From Hypsibius dujardini (Eukaryota; Tardigrada; Eutardigrada; Parachela; Hypsibiidae): 29,261 bases of DNA. The notes under the pieces are model-generated. The model searched no databases, had not been told where the DNA came from, and was given only the letters and a program-made list of their open reading frames with translations. Shown piece by piece: positions 9,801 to 22,100 of the stretch; position 1 is the stretch's first letter; each line of letters begins with the position of its first letter. A program made the translations under genes and the position numbers. The stretch spans positions 1-29,261 of the forward strand of contig LRSR01008239.1 in the NCBI GenBank assembly GCA_001579985.1, given 5' to 3'.

Positions 9801-12800
9801 GAAAAAATTTCTAACGTACCTTTTAGTTCTCCCCCGATTTCTGCTGAATGTTACCGGCCCACCTCTTCTCCACGCCGGAACGTCAAAACTAATGATCGCT
9901 GTTTCTGCCAGGTGCGTGAATACCGTGGAATGACGTTCAGATAATTTCATTTTCAAATAATCAACTCGATTTGCGTGCACTTGCAGGCGCCCATATGGAG
10001 CGGTCACATTGGACATGAAGGCCGACTTGACCTGCACGGTAACAGTGGATAACACTCCTCTGGTGCAGGTTCAAGTGAATAACGTACGTACTCGTTACCA
10101 ACTAATCTGTTTGTCCTATTATAGTGTTTATTTTACTGTAATTGGATTCTCAAACAAGGATACCGACGGTGCGTCCACTTTCATCTTTGCCGTACACAAT
10201 TTTACTGCCAAAATCTGTCCACGGAACACCCATTGGAATCGACCCATCACAATCACTGCGACTGTCAGCGCTACCGAAATTGATACCCAGAAAAGGATCA
10301 ACCAGTCGTTGGTCATCCCATTTTTCTGCGATTCTTTTCGTTTGCACCTCCGAGGGCGCCCCTTCTTCAATCCCGGTTTCCCCAACAACGTCATCATCGA
10401 CGCCCTCAACCAGGATGGGAGCCCCGTCACGGAGGAAGAACTTTCTTCAGCGTCACTCACCGTAGCAGCGAAATATTTCAGCATGGAACGGGGCGCAATA
10501 GAACCGGTCATGACTCACCACCAGCTTTTGCGGGTGACCTTCGACAAAGACGCTCATCATTTTAACGTGAAGCTGTCCCCCAAGCATGACGACGTCCGCA
10601 TTGATATCTCCTTGACCGTGAGCGACGTCCAGCGAAATATCTCACTGCACGGCTATGTTGCGACTCCAAATCACATATCGTTGGAGCGGACGTCAAATGA
10701 ACCAGTCAAACTGGGAAATGCAGCTGAATTCAAGCTCACATCAATAGGAGAATGTCATTCCATGGACTATGTGGTTGGTAGATCCCATTGTGTTGCACCG
10801 AATTAGTTCACAATTTATATTGAACAAAATAAATATCATCAGCTTATCTTAAACATTAAAATCATATCGACACAATTAAAATCAATTAATATTTAAATAA
10901 TGATTTCCCCTGCGCGAAACATGTAATTATCTGCAATTTATTAAAATACAATCAAATACATTACCAATTAAAATACATTACCTTTCCTTTTTATAAAAGC
11001 TCGTCTGTTTTCTGTATTTTGCAAAATTTAGCAGTTACACAGTCATTAATAATCTTGTGGACTTCGTATGCTTAGATTGTATCGAGAGGGACAATCGTTC
11101 ATAAGGGAACCCGGAATCACTCATCAAATGGTGACGCCATCATCGCCATCCCCACATCCCGTGACATGGCGCCCCTTTCCACATTGGTGGCTTACTGCTA
11201 CTCCCGTGACTGCGTCAGTCTTAGCACCACAAATGTTGCAGTTGCTTCGCTGGACTTCCGTGTGCAAGATTATTCGCGAAATTCGGTGACTGAAAGAAAA
11301 GCCAAGATTTGACCAAGATCCCAGGGCCACTTCAAAGCTCCATTTCGAGCAGCATCAAGTTTTTTTGACATCATGCTAACGTGCTTGAATTGGTGTTCTC
11401 TGTTTTTAGGTGGATCTTTCGATTAGACTGCCGGATAAGCGCAAATTCCTTCGTCCAGGCCAAAATCCTAGAGAGGAAGCGGTGCTGGAACTGAAGACCG
11501 CTGCGGCTGGCTCTTTGATCGGGATATTGGCCGTGGACTCGCGGTTGCTGCAGTTGCAATCCCATAAAAACGGGAGATTCAACAGCGAAACTGTAAGCTG
11601 AGCTTCATGAGATACAGTTCAGTTCAGTTAGTTAAATTAAGCTAGAGTTCAGTTAAGTTTACCGTCATACCCGGGATCACGCAAAAAGCACCGAGTGATT
11701 CGTGACACGATGGCAATAGATATGCGCCAATCTATAATGATACATGTTGGTTGCTCAAAAAAAGCGTTTCAAGTTAGGGCTGACGTAAATCTTTAAAATA
11801 TTACAGATTAATGAGGAAATTCGGAAGTTGCACAGTTGGGCAGCTGGTGGATCAAATTTGTTTGAAATGCGAAATCAATTCGCGGTAAAGTCCGCTCTTC
11901 GTACTCTTTCGCTGTTGTATTGTTCTATTTAAATGTGCACCCATTATTCAGGCGTCTGGGCTAGTAAGTGTCATGTTATGGGAAGACGGACAGCAACGGA
12001 CCGATCAGGGCAAATTCGGGAACGCCTTGTTGCAAGGTGCCTGAGAAAAAAAAACCAATAGTTCATTAAAAAATATAACTATGAAATTCTGAAATTCATC
12101 CAGCTTCGGGGGGACATCTCGGCAACGATGGCGTCTCTTCACTTGACTGGACTATTCCGTCTCGTTTGCGCTCTTACCGAACGGATTTCCGCGACGCGTT
12201 CTTTTTCCGCGTTATACCAGTCGGGTAAGTCAGTTCAAAATTTCATTAATTGGCGTGTCTGTCACAGCTTACGGTTGCGTGATTGGTTTTGCTTTGGATA
12301 GAGCAAACGCGACGAGAATTACTGTCTCGGAGGTAATGCCTGACTCCGTGACGACATGGAAATTATCAGCCTTCAGTCTGCATAACACTGACGGTCTGAC
12401 TTTTTCCAATGAAAAAGAGGTAGGCATTTGACCATGATCATGAGTTTAGTCTTGATTCAGGCTGAGTTGACTTTCTCCTAATGACTAAATAGCATAGGAA
12501 TAGTTATATGGATATTTTCTCAACAATTTGTTATCATTGCCCCCCCCCCTCCCACCAGCAAAAAAAAGAAAATCTTTCCCCCGGTCCAATTGCAGTTGGC
12601 AGTTTTTCAAGAACTGTTTGTGGATCTCGAGCTACCGTTCGACATGATCCGCAACGAGACGACCACGTTCGACTTTTTGGTCACCCACTATCTGCGTGAC
12701 GCGGAAAAAGTTCAGCTCGACATAACGCTCCGTTACCCTAAGACCACGGTAGCCACCATCGTTGGGGGTCACCACATCTTCCGGAATGACAGCGTCGTAC

Positions 12801-15558
12801 GAGGCCGAATATGGAGAGTCTCTGTGCCGTTTCTTGCACCAGCTGTGGGACTGCTCCGAATCACTGCTACTGTTAGCATAGCAGAAGGCGATTTCACGCT
12901 TTTCAGCGACCAAATTGTTCGCGATTTAGAAGTTCGACCGGAGGGACTGAAGGTTGAGGGCAATTCGGTGACTTATCCCTTGTTGCCTGGCCGGTCGCTT
13001 GACATTCCAACCAATGTTTCTGGAGTGTCAAATAACAGCATTGTTGAGGGGTCCTATGGACTCAAATGGGCAGTCTACGGTAAGTCTATTTTAGTGCTGA
13101 TGAGTTTTAATGTCAGGTAACGGTCTAATTATTCAGATGGTGACCAAATCTTGCTTATGTTTCAGGGAGCTCTTGGAGTCCAGTACTGCAGACGTTGCTA
13201 GAGGTGGGCAAGGATTTCAAAAGTCTAATCAAACTTCCTTTAGGCTGCGGAGAGCAGAACATGGCGATTTTCATGCCCAACGTATACGTTGCCCGGTATC
13301 TCGAACGTACGGGACCATACAAACCGAATCCACAACGACAGAAGAGACTGGAGCAAAACATTAAAGAAGGTAACTCAAGAATGATGGTCGTTCGGTCTTT
13401 CTTAGCACAAATAAGCTCACCATTTGTGTGACACATCATTTATTGCATGTTTTAGGATATGAGGGTCAGTTTCTCTTTCAAATGGCGGACCATTCCTTCA
13501 GGTGAATAACAGGATCATTTAGATAACATAGGATGGTCCTTTTCGGCAAAATTTAACCATTTTGTTTTAGTTCTTGGGGACGACCTGGCAGCCAAGGTAA
13601 CACATCATTCGTTACAACTTTCGGCCGAAGTGAAGGATTGTGGCCCTTTTTTAGGATCGACTTGGCTCACAGCTTTCGTCTTGCGCGGCTTTTCTGAAAG
13701 CAAGAAGTATTTGCAACTCCTCAAGCAGAGAGACCTTGGTCCATCCTTCAAATTCCTCGAGAGTCGTCAGGCGCAGAACGGATCTTTCATCGAGAATGGT
13801 TTCCTCACACAACAGAACAACGATGGTTACGCCCTTCAAGATGCAACACTTACAGCGTTCGTTACGCTCGCCTTCGTCGAAGCCGGAAAAGAAGGCCCCG
13901 TTACGGAAAAAGCTGAGCGATTTCTCCTCTCCGTCTTGCCAGCCGCCAAGAAATCTTCGTATACCTTGGCACTGGTGACCTATGCCCTTGCAAAGCTGAA
14001 GAACTATCAAGAAGCAACATCTGCTGCCCGCACGTTGATTTCACTAGGCGTTACCGTAGACGGGCTGACATGCTGGAGTGACCAGCCTGGGGAATGTGCG
14101 GTGACGGGAAGGATAATCGAGGCAACCGCCTACGCCATCCTCGCGTTTGAGGAACTGGGTCTATTCAACGACACTGTACCCGCATTGAAGTGGTTGAATT
14201 CGGTGAAGCGGAATCTATACGGTGGTTACGTGTCAACTCAGGTTAGACCCGGGAGTCCATACTTTCCAAAATATTTCACCAAATCAAACAACCACAAATT
14301 GACTTTTGACGCAATCAGGGTTATCCCCGCGATTATTGATTACGCTCTTCCGGGAGAATTTTGTATGCTTGCAAATCGTAAGGCTCGCTTCCCTCCGCGG
14401 CCAAATAACTTGGTGGGGAGGGTTAGTCTTTGTATATCTTAAAGACTGCCCGCCCCCGCCGCCGCTTATAGTAGCTACGGCTCAACAGATGTTAGTTATC
14501 TAAACTATTTGGATCATACCGCGTATCGTATTTAAATTTCAGGATACGGTGGTTGCGTTGGCAGCCATGAGCAAGGTAGCTGAGCGAGCGTCAGACGGCA
14601 ACGAGCAAAACCTTCGAGTGGTCAGCACCTACAATCCAAGTGGACGTCGGCAAGAAACAAAGCTCACCAAGGCAGCAAATCTGATCCGCCGGCCCTCTAA
14701 CATCCCCCTGGACACTACAAGCATCACAGTGCAGGCTTCCGGGAGCGGAGTAGCCTTTGCGTCGGTGACGTATCACTTCCATGAGCAGGCCCAGCTCATC
14801 AAGCGACAATCTGACATCCCAAATAAGTTCACGCTTACGGTCAATTTGATAGCCGACCCTTCGGACGTATCTTCGATGGCTCTTAAAATCTCTTGCAGGT
14901 ACGAAGGCAACAGTTTGTACTCTCACAACATTCATATCTATGCCTAGGCTAATGGGGAAAGGCGGCGTGGGACGTTAACATTACCACAATATCGGTTCTT
15001 GCCGCGTAACTTTCCCTCAATCTCAATCTAAATAAGCCCCACTTCATAGTCATTAATTGTTATTTCGTTTTGAGCAAATTCATCACACCGTTTAATTAGC
15101 CTTCGTTTGTTGCTTCGACCATTAACATCGATCCTTTGGTTTCAGTTACTCGGGCTTGAATAACGATGGAATCACCGGGCAGGTGTGGCTAAAGGCCGAA
15201 GCCTTGACAGGCTACCAGTTTATGGACGATACGGATTTTCTTCAAGCTGACGATTCCCTTGAAGTTGGTCTGATCCAGTACGGGCCGCAATACTCCACTG
15301 TGACAATTCCCTTTGACAAGGTACTGTGTGAACGAATGTTTTGATTCAAAACGTCTCGTTCGTGTTATTTAGCATGTACTGGTAACACGAATCTCGTGTC
15401 TCATGCAGCTAAGTCGGAGTGCCAAAACTTTTGAATTGCGGCTGAACAAAATCACGGTCGGGAAGGCTTATCGGACGAAGCCACGCGTTGTCGAGATTTT
15501 CGAGTATTCGGAGCCACAGAACGTGCTGCAACAGTTTTATGACCTTGATGTAAAGTAG
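6810..15558 (+). CDS. Thioester-containing protein (A2M/C3/TEP family)
   Basis: A complete secreted thioester protein, about 1458 residues, normal for the family. Exons: 6810-6949, 8290-8491, 8566-8799, 9461-9518, 9577-9699, 9827-9911, 9987-10083, 10159-~10773, 11076-11285, 11410-11592, 11807-11884, 11952-12036, 12104-12224, 12302-12419, 12596-13079, 13166-13369, 13456-13501, 13571-13596, 13655-14241, 14543-14898, 15146-15320, 15409-15558. Phases agree throughout; only the donor near 10773 is weak. ATG 6810 opens a signal peptide (MHKLYSFVVVVAFTAVGLS). The order is MG domains (RPNADYPV; KPAYKPGETVSY; IVSRGTIV; GILAVDSRLL), a bait/variable region (exons 11-13), VMPDSVTTW, a CUB/MG region, the thioester domain with LPLGCGEQNM (Cys972, Gln975) and GSTWLTAFVL, then the STQDTVVAL stretch and a C-terminal receptor-binding domain. 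No GPI or membrane tail is seen. The catalytic-His position of C3 and C4B, about 116 residues after the Cys, reads LTQQNN here, so the thioester is probably A2M-like. TEPs trap proteases or opsonise targets; which applies here is not known. Confidence 0.95.
6950..8289 (+). other. Large intron 1 of the TEP gene
   Basis: The 1340-bp intron starts GTAAGC and ends TTGTAG. It contains a perfect 12-bp inverted repeat (TTATGATTACAA at 7183-7194 and its complement at 7257-7268). A minus-strand open frame at 7263-7514 has a hydrophobic, signal-like start but no recognisable domain. Confidence 0.7.
8982..9264. mobile_element. MITE-like element with 28-bp terminal inverted repeats
   Basis: A 283-bp segment in TEP intron 3 (8800-9460). 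The ends 8982-9009 and 9237-9264 are inverted copies matching at 24 of 28 positions, both starting TACCGTA. The outermost TA on each side could be a target duplication, which would fit a Tc1/mariner-type insertion. The inside is rich in AATC tandem words and holds no open frame. Confidence 0.7.
10084..10158 (+). other. Short in-frame intron in TEP (possibly retained)
   Basis: The 75-bp segment starts GTACGT and ends AAG. It has no stop codon and is a multiple of three, so retention would insert 25 residues without a frame shift. Domain continuity (VQVNN joined to DTDGASTF) favours splicing. Confidence 0.5.
13243..13257 (+). other. Thioester motif GCGEQ codons
   Basis: GGC TGC GGA GAG CAG encodes Gly-Cys-Gly-Glu-Gln, the hallmark in which Cys and Gln side chains form the internal thioester. 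It is preceded by LPL and followed by NM, as in the family. Confidence 0.97.
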
Positions 15559-16153
15559 TCTAAAATACACATGGCACATCATTTTAACAGCTTCTCAGGT
15601 TTCAAACGCTTAATGGCCATTCATGCTTTTCTTACTAACACGATATTGTATGAATGTGCAATGCAGTTTCGTCTTGGCGGGAGACGTTTTCGAAGTTATA
15701 AAATTATGGGAAATCCCATTGTACTCCGTTGTCAACGTAAAATGTTGGTTCTCAAAAAAATCAAAGGCAAAATTTATTGTCCGACATTTCATGCTTGTTC
15801 TAAGAATGCGATTCTTTTTGTCAGCAGAACAATGGTGTATACATTTATGCTTATAGTCAATCTGGGAAGGTTATCATGTCGGAAACAGAAGGCGAGTTTA
15901 CATTTGAGAGTCGTCTGTGTAGTGGCAATTTATGTTAAGGTCTTATACCAATACCAGCGCTACCCATTCCACAGTCCGCACGATAGAGACTGTTGCATGA
16001 TAATTTATGTATGCACTGTCCCTTATCGGACGACGAGCCCGTCCCAGTCTGACTCAAAACAGTATTGTGAGATAGAAACAGGAGCTCACATTTCACATGC
16101 GAATGTGCCGCAGCGCTTCGCTGATACTACAATTATTACTAATTTCTTTCAAA
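15559..16153. other. Spacer between TEP and the receptor kinase
   Basis: Holds the TEP 3' UTR and probably the kinase promoter. I saw no AATAAA on the plus strand. The main content is a 207-codon open frame, listed separately. Confidence 0.4.
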
Positions 16154-16194
16154 ATGAATACACATCATGGCGGGAGTTTCACAATAGTTTATAG
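15571..16194 (+). CDS. Orphan open frame between two genes (doubtful)
   Basis: A 207-codon frame starts 13 bases past the TEP stop and ends inside the first exon of the receptor kinase, in another frame. I recognise no domain. It has many Cys, Arg and Tyr residues and some hydrophobic stretches (MVYTFMLIVNL; LRVVCVVAIYVKVLY). A frame this long is unlikely, though not impossible, by chance in such a sequence. More likely it is non-coding; a lineage-specific protein or an upstream exon cannot be excluded. Confidence 0.15.
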   Translation: MAHHFNSFSGFKRLMAIHAFLTNTILYECAMQFRLGGRRFRSYKIMGNPIVLRCQRKMLVLKKIKGKIYCPTFHACSKNAILFVSRTMVYTFMLIVNLGRLSCRKQKASLHLRVVCVVAIYVKVLYQYQRYPFHSPHDRDCCMIIYVCTVPYRTTSPSQSDSKQYCEIETGAHISHANVPQRFADTTIITNFFQNEYTSWREFHNSL

Positions 16195-19100
16195 CTTGAT
16201 TTTGTTTCTGTATGTGTCTGAGACAGTGAAAACGAATTCCTCAATTAACTTGCGGCTTTACACTCATCCGAATAAACACCTTCACTTTCAGCACGCCGTA
16301 ACAGATCGCCGTGGGAGAATTTTCGTCCTCGATCAAGAGAACGGGATCCACCAATTCACCTCGCAGTTGGTTCCTCAACCTATGCACTGGAACAAACCAA
16401 TATTTGATCCCACGATCAGCATCCGTCAGTCCACGGCGGACCAGCAAATCTTCTTGATGCTTGCATCAAATACTTCTAGAACTAGTATTCTAGTATGCTC
16501 TGTCGGATCTTGCGGAATCGCCGTGGAACATGAGACCAATGAAGATCATTGGAGCTGGCACCGAATCGCCCCATTGGTAAGTCCTTCCATATCTTCATTA
16601 GTTCGTGAATGTCAGTCTTCAAATATGCTGTACTCGTAAAGAATTCTGACTCCAACTCTGGGATACTCTTTGTATCAGTACGAGGTAAAGGCCGTTAACC
16701 AGGCCGCTTTTAGAAATCGTAACTTAACCAGGCCGGCAGGCCAACAGGTGGCGCATAAGTCGTTTTTGCGAAGTCAACCCAGGGAGATGGAATCGAAGTG
16801 GCGCCTCTACCGGACTACTTGCACACTTCTCCATTGAGATTCTTCTATTCCATTTTTTGGACTCAAATTCAAACCGTGAGGCTTAGGAACGAACTAAAAT
16901 GGGTCAGAGAATTTTTCTCAATGTTTTCAAGCCATCTGTTATGGCATGGCAGCACTGCAGCGCCGGGAAATGAACGTTGAAAAAACCGGCCTGGTTAAGT
17001 TACGATTTCTAAAAGCGGCCTGGTTAACGGCCTTTACCTCGTACTGTATAGAGTGTTGTGTGACTTTGTCAGAGTACAAAATGGGTGGGGGTTGGGGTGG
17101 AGATACGGCAAATGTGTACATATGAGTCTGAAACTAGGAAAATCAGTCTGCTCGGTGTACGAGGGTCAATACATCTCACGAAGGGTCGGAACGTTAGTCG
17201 ACACGCCAATCTGCCTGAATTTTTTTCGCAGATAGTAAACTAATATGCATATTTTAGAAATACATTTTGTCTGCCCTCGAGCCCTGGTCTTATCGAAAAA
17301 AAGGAAGGGTCCCTTTGGCACTAACCGTTTAACCATTAACCTTAGTGGTTGATTGGTCGATCTCGTCTCACTTACGACTAGATTGTATTTCCCATATATG
17401 ATTTCAGAGGGTAACGCAGAATGTCTCCCCTTTATGTTATTTAATAGAGCTATAATTACGATGATTTTCAACATGTATTTCATGGATGTGGCTCTGAAAA
17501 TGTGTTTTATCCAGAATTTTACAAAATTAAATAAAACTAAATCACGCACTCAACCACTGAAATCAATGATTAAGCGGCAAATTCAATAAAAAAATTTCGA
17601 TTTTTTTCTCGCCTAGACCTAGACATACATTCTGGAATATGCATATTTAATTCACTATCTGCAAAACAAATGCAGACAAATTGGCTTGTCAGCTACCGTT
17701 CCGATCCCTTGTCATAATCTCTTAACGTTAGAGTGGATAAACATCAGAAGATTTCTTTAAAGCTAGGACAAGATTGGGACCTTCATTTTAGGTTTGGTAG
17801 ACGAACGCGTCAACTTTACTCTGCATCGAACGCGTAGCAAGTCTGTCAAACAAGCAGTCAGCTTTGTATATCTACTTCAGGAACCATGCGTCTGTGTCTA
17901 CAACCGTTGATTGTTTCAGGTGCGAGCAGCAGACCCCTTTGGAAAGAGCATATCCGTCTTGGCAGAGATCACGGGTGAAGGGGAATGGAGCAGGCTATGT
18001 CTGGCTGCCGAATCCATTGGGGATACCGACTCTCACGTTCTAAGTTCTCGCTTCATCAGAACGCTGTCTAATCTCTCGGGGATCGTGCCAGGCCCGGATG
18101 GTACCCTCAATGTCCACAAACCATTACGATCTACCCACCCCATTAAGCCCATTTTCCTAAAGGTCACGCGTACAAAAGATGAAGCTCGTACGCCAGCTTA
18201 CGGTTACTTCATCACCATTCAACGAAATCCTCGATCCGTGCAGCCGTACGACTTCGTCACTCGCATCGGAAGATTTTGCGCTGATGACATGAGCTTACGA
18301 ACGACGTACATTGAGACAACATTGAACTGTCAACATCCTTCTTTTCTGTATGATATTGCCACTAGTGCAGCGATGTACGAGGTGGCGGACGGAGGAGGCT
18401 ACCTGGCGGTGACCTTTGGGCGCAAAACATTTGATGGATGGAACGTTCGGGCACCGGATCCAGATTTTCATAATCACACCGCACTTTGTATTTACTCCAT
18501 CAGGAGCATCAACGAGCTATTTGACAAGAAAGTTCAGCAATGTTTTCATGAAGGATGGGGTAACCATCTGGATTGGATTGTCGGAGAACACAGAAACTGT
18601 ACAGCAACCAGGGTACTGCCTTTCCTGTGACGCTGAATTAAGTGGATATTTATATTACATGTGTTATTAGGGTTATGGTGACGCTGCAGTTGCAGATAGC
18701 CCAGTGTATGATGGTCACTGCTCAAGGGCTAGAAAAGACAAGATGTTGGGCGTTGTCGACAGTGACGAAGTTTTGACGAATTTCTCTGTCGAGTCGTTTG
18801 CCCAACCGGTACTTGGATTGCAGCTAATTCCTTCTCCTACTCATCCACATTCGCAAAAGGTAGATCTATTAAAATTACCCTAAATTACCGTGTCTTACAA
18901 ATAAAACCGATATTTGAAGTTTAAGGCCTTGTTGTTGCAGAACTTTGCAGCAATTTTTGTATCTGATGAACACCTTATCGTGAAGGATCAGGTAAAACAA
19001 AATATATGCATCCATCCAATCCTGTCATTTGATCCATCAAAACTGCCGTGACCATTAATGCTTGACGACTTCACAATCGCATCATTGGCTATGACCTTTT

Positions 19101-22100
19101 ATCTTCACATCAACATCGCTTAAGTTGATTACGTCAAATTGTCTTCGGAAATTATGCCAGTTAATGGTTTCGTTTTCGCAAGACTTCTCCCTGAAATTTT
19201 GCAAAATTATAAAGCCCTTGTTTTAAGTAATTCTGAGTCAGATGGGTGCCCATATGTCTGTGCATACTTAAAGGTTAGTGTGCCAATAACAGCCGCACAT
19301 TCGAAGAGAATACCATTACGGGAATACTTCAATGGCTTGGATCTATCAGCATTGAGAGTTCATTATAATCCGGATGGACAAATCTACACGATGCTCGTGG
19401 CACATAAAGTAAACACATGACTCGCTAATATCAATTTGCTGCATTGTTCCTTGTCATTCTTGCAATGACAGAAAGATATATTTGATGGGTGCTGCTGCAG
19501 ATTGCCATTCTGCCATTGGGCTGTGCGATGCAAACTGACGAACGCATGTGTGTTGAGGGCTCCATGAAATCTCTCAATTGCACTTGGTGCAATAACAAGT
19601 CCTGCACTTCACGGTCAGATTGCGTCACAAAATATGGTAATTCTTCTTTATGGAGTTTATTACGACAACACCATGCTGAACGATCGGTGTTGGTTTTCTA
19701 CAGATGGAACTAGGGAATCATCACCGTTACTTGGTATTCTGATGGTGACGACATGCGTTGGAACTGCAGTGGTCTCACTGCTTGGTTTCATATGCTTCTG
19801 TCGAGCACGTGCCTTGAAACGCAGAATCCGTCACACAAATGCAGAAGTGGCACCAATCCTTCGTACTACAATCGTCTCGCAGAGCACAGCGTCATTTAAT
19901 CCACCTGGCCAAATTGCTTCAGAATCAGCTACAGTTAGCGTAGACGAAGGTTAGTCCTATTTCATAGTAACGGAAACGGTCAGGTTTGTCAGTGGCAGAT
20001 TGAGGTCGGATGACATGACAAGCCAAATGCGTGGTGTTTGGGGTGGGCGAGGAGGAGGCCCCCTCGGTCAGCGAGGAGGGGAAAGCAGCTTCAACATGCA
20101 AGAACCCCACCCTCCCCCGTCCAACTCCTACGGCCAGAGATTCAATATCCTGGTCGGTCCAACGGTCTGTCCGCCACTGAAATTTGCAATGATAAGCAAT
20201 ACGAAAGTCCGGAATTTGATTGATGGACCTGTAGATACATACCAATCAATTAGTGAAAAGACAGTGAGACTTATAGCAAAAAAAATGTTTTCTGCTGAGG
20301 AGAAATTTTGCAGTAATGTTGAGTCAATGATTGCTTAGATTTCGAACGATACGACACTCTCTAATCCAGCACTCCGTGCGAAGTAGATTATCGTCGACAG
20401 AAATATTTTTGGTTTAGAAGGGCAAAGCTTCTGAAAGATTGTTGCAATCGCCTTCCGACACCCCCCTATAAATTTTTTGAGGGGGTGGGGCTTGAGCTGA
20501 ACGATTAAGTTGAATATTCGGCAAAACGACCGGTACTCTACTGGATATTCTGAATTATATACCAATTTCTCTGTTCCTCATTTGTTGCAGCAAGTATTGA
20601 AACTGAAAACGCAACGACACTTCCTGATACCGACACGGCCGGCAGGTTTGAATCGACAGGCTTGGAGGAGGTCGTGCAGAATACGGGATTGAATCTCCTT
20701 ATGCCCGAGCTGTTGAAGCTTGGTCGCATAATTGGTAAAGGTACGCATGGTCTGGAGTTATATTACGCTTTCTACGTTTTGTGGGGAATGTCTGAGGGAC
20801 TTTAGTAAACCGACAGACGTTTACCACGGTAAACATTGTGACAGGGCGACACTTTGATCTGCATTTAGTATCGCGGCTGTGATCAATGGACATGACACTC
20901 GCTTTAAACGCAAGTATAGGCGCTGGTCCGTGCGGTAGCAACTTTTGGCGTTTTCTACCTTGCGTGTCACAGGACCCCAACTGCGCTACATATGAAGGAC
21001 CTGTGAATATAAGAAAAAAGCATATCGTTTGATACTATTTTTAGGCAACTACGGAGTCGTTTACGAAGGTATTCTTCTTCAAAACATCCCATCAGGCCGA
21101 TATGAACAAGCCAATCAAATGCAAAGGAGCCCCACAAGAGTGGCCATTAAACGCCTTCAAACTCAGTTTCCTTTAAATGAAGTGGAAAGTCAAGCACAGA
21201 TCGAAGGAGTCATCAAAGAGGCGGAGGTGATGGCAAATTTGGTGCATACCAACGTCATGAAGATACTTGGCATCTGCGTGCAAACAATGGATGGGATAGT
21301 TACACCTCTCATCGTGTTGCCGTTTTTGGAAAAGGGAGATCTACACAAATATGTCTCCAGCTTAAGGGTAAAACAGCTTCGACTAGTAATAGCATGTTAC
21401 ATTCACGGGATTGTCCATTTTTATTGGCAACTAGGCTCCGCTACCGCAATATAGAGTTCTAGATTTCGCACTTCAAATCGCTAAAGGAATGGACTATCTT
21501 TCTAACCTGTCTGGCAAGCGAATAATTCATCGGGATCTCGCTGCTCGAAATTGCATGTAAGTTACTGTTATTACTGACAATACCGAAAGATTTTTGGTCG
21601 GCTCAGATCAAAAGGTTCCTTCGCCCAACGCCAAAATTTTGTAATCTTATTTTAACAAGCTTCGCAATAATTCTTACAAAATTTTATTTGAAATGTTTCC
21701 TTCTTATACAAATGATTCATTTTGCATTCACCACTGAACAGGTTGGACCACCTAATGACGGTTAAAATTGCTGATTTCGGGCTGGCCCGGGATATCCAGC
21801 AATCGGGGAACTCTTATTACATCGCTCAGCCCGGTCAAGCGTTACCCATTTATTGGATGGCTCCGGAATCCTTTGAGCGCAACAGATTCAGCACTCAATC
21901 AGATGTGGTAATTATTATGCCTCTACACCATTTCTTGCTAAAGAAACAAAATTGTTTATTATAAAACTTAATCTATAAATTTATGCTTTAGTGGAGTTAT
22001 GGGGTCGTCGTGTGGGAAATGCTTACACGAGGGCAGCGACCGTATGCTCTGCAGAGGACAGAGAGAGGATTTTCATTAGCTGTTTTAGGGCAATTCTTGG

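Larger units (their letters stand above)
16577..17919 (+). other. Intron 1 of the receptor kinase, MITE-rich
   Basis: A 1343-bp intron (GTAAGT...TTTCAG). About two thirds of it consists of two separate inverted-repeat elements (16676-17046 and 17181-17710), listed on their own. It joins HRIAPL to VRAADPF in phase 0. Confidence 0.8.

Noticed and set aside
10128-10511. 127-codon minus-strand frame
   Set aside because: Antisense to TEP exon 8, which fits the family in order and phase.
17793-17919. Open stretch ([13 protein letters not shown]...) just before kinase exon 2, in the same frame but ended by TGA at 17908
   Set aside because: It looks coding at first glance, but the stop precedes the TTTCAG acceptor and no donor fits. 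HRIAPL|VRAADPF joins cleanly in phase without it. It could be re-examined with RNA data.
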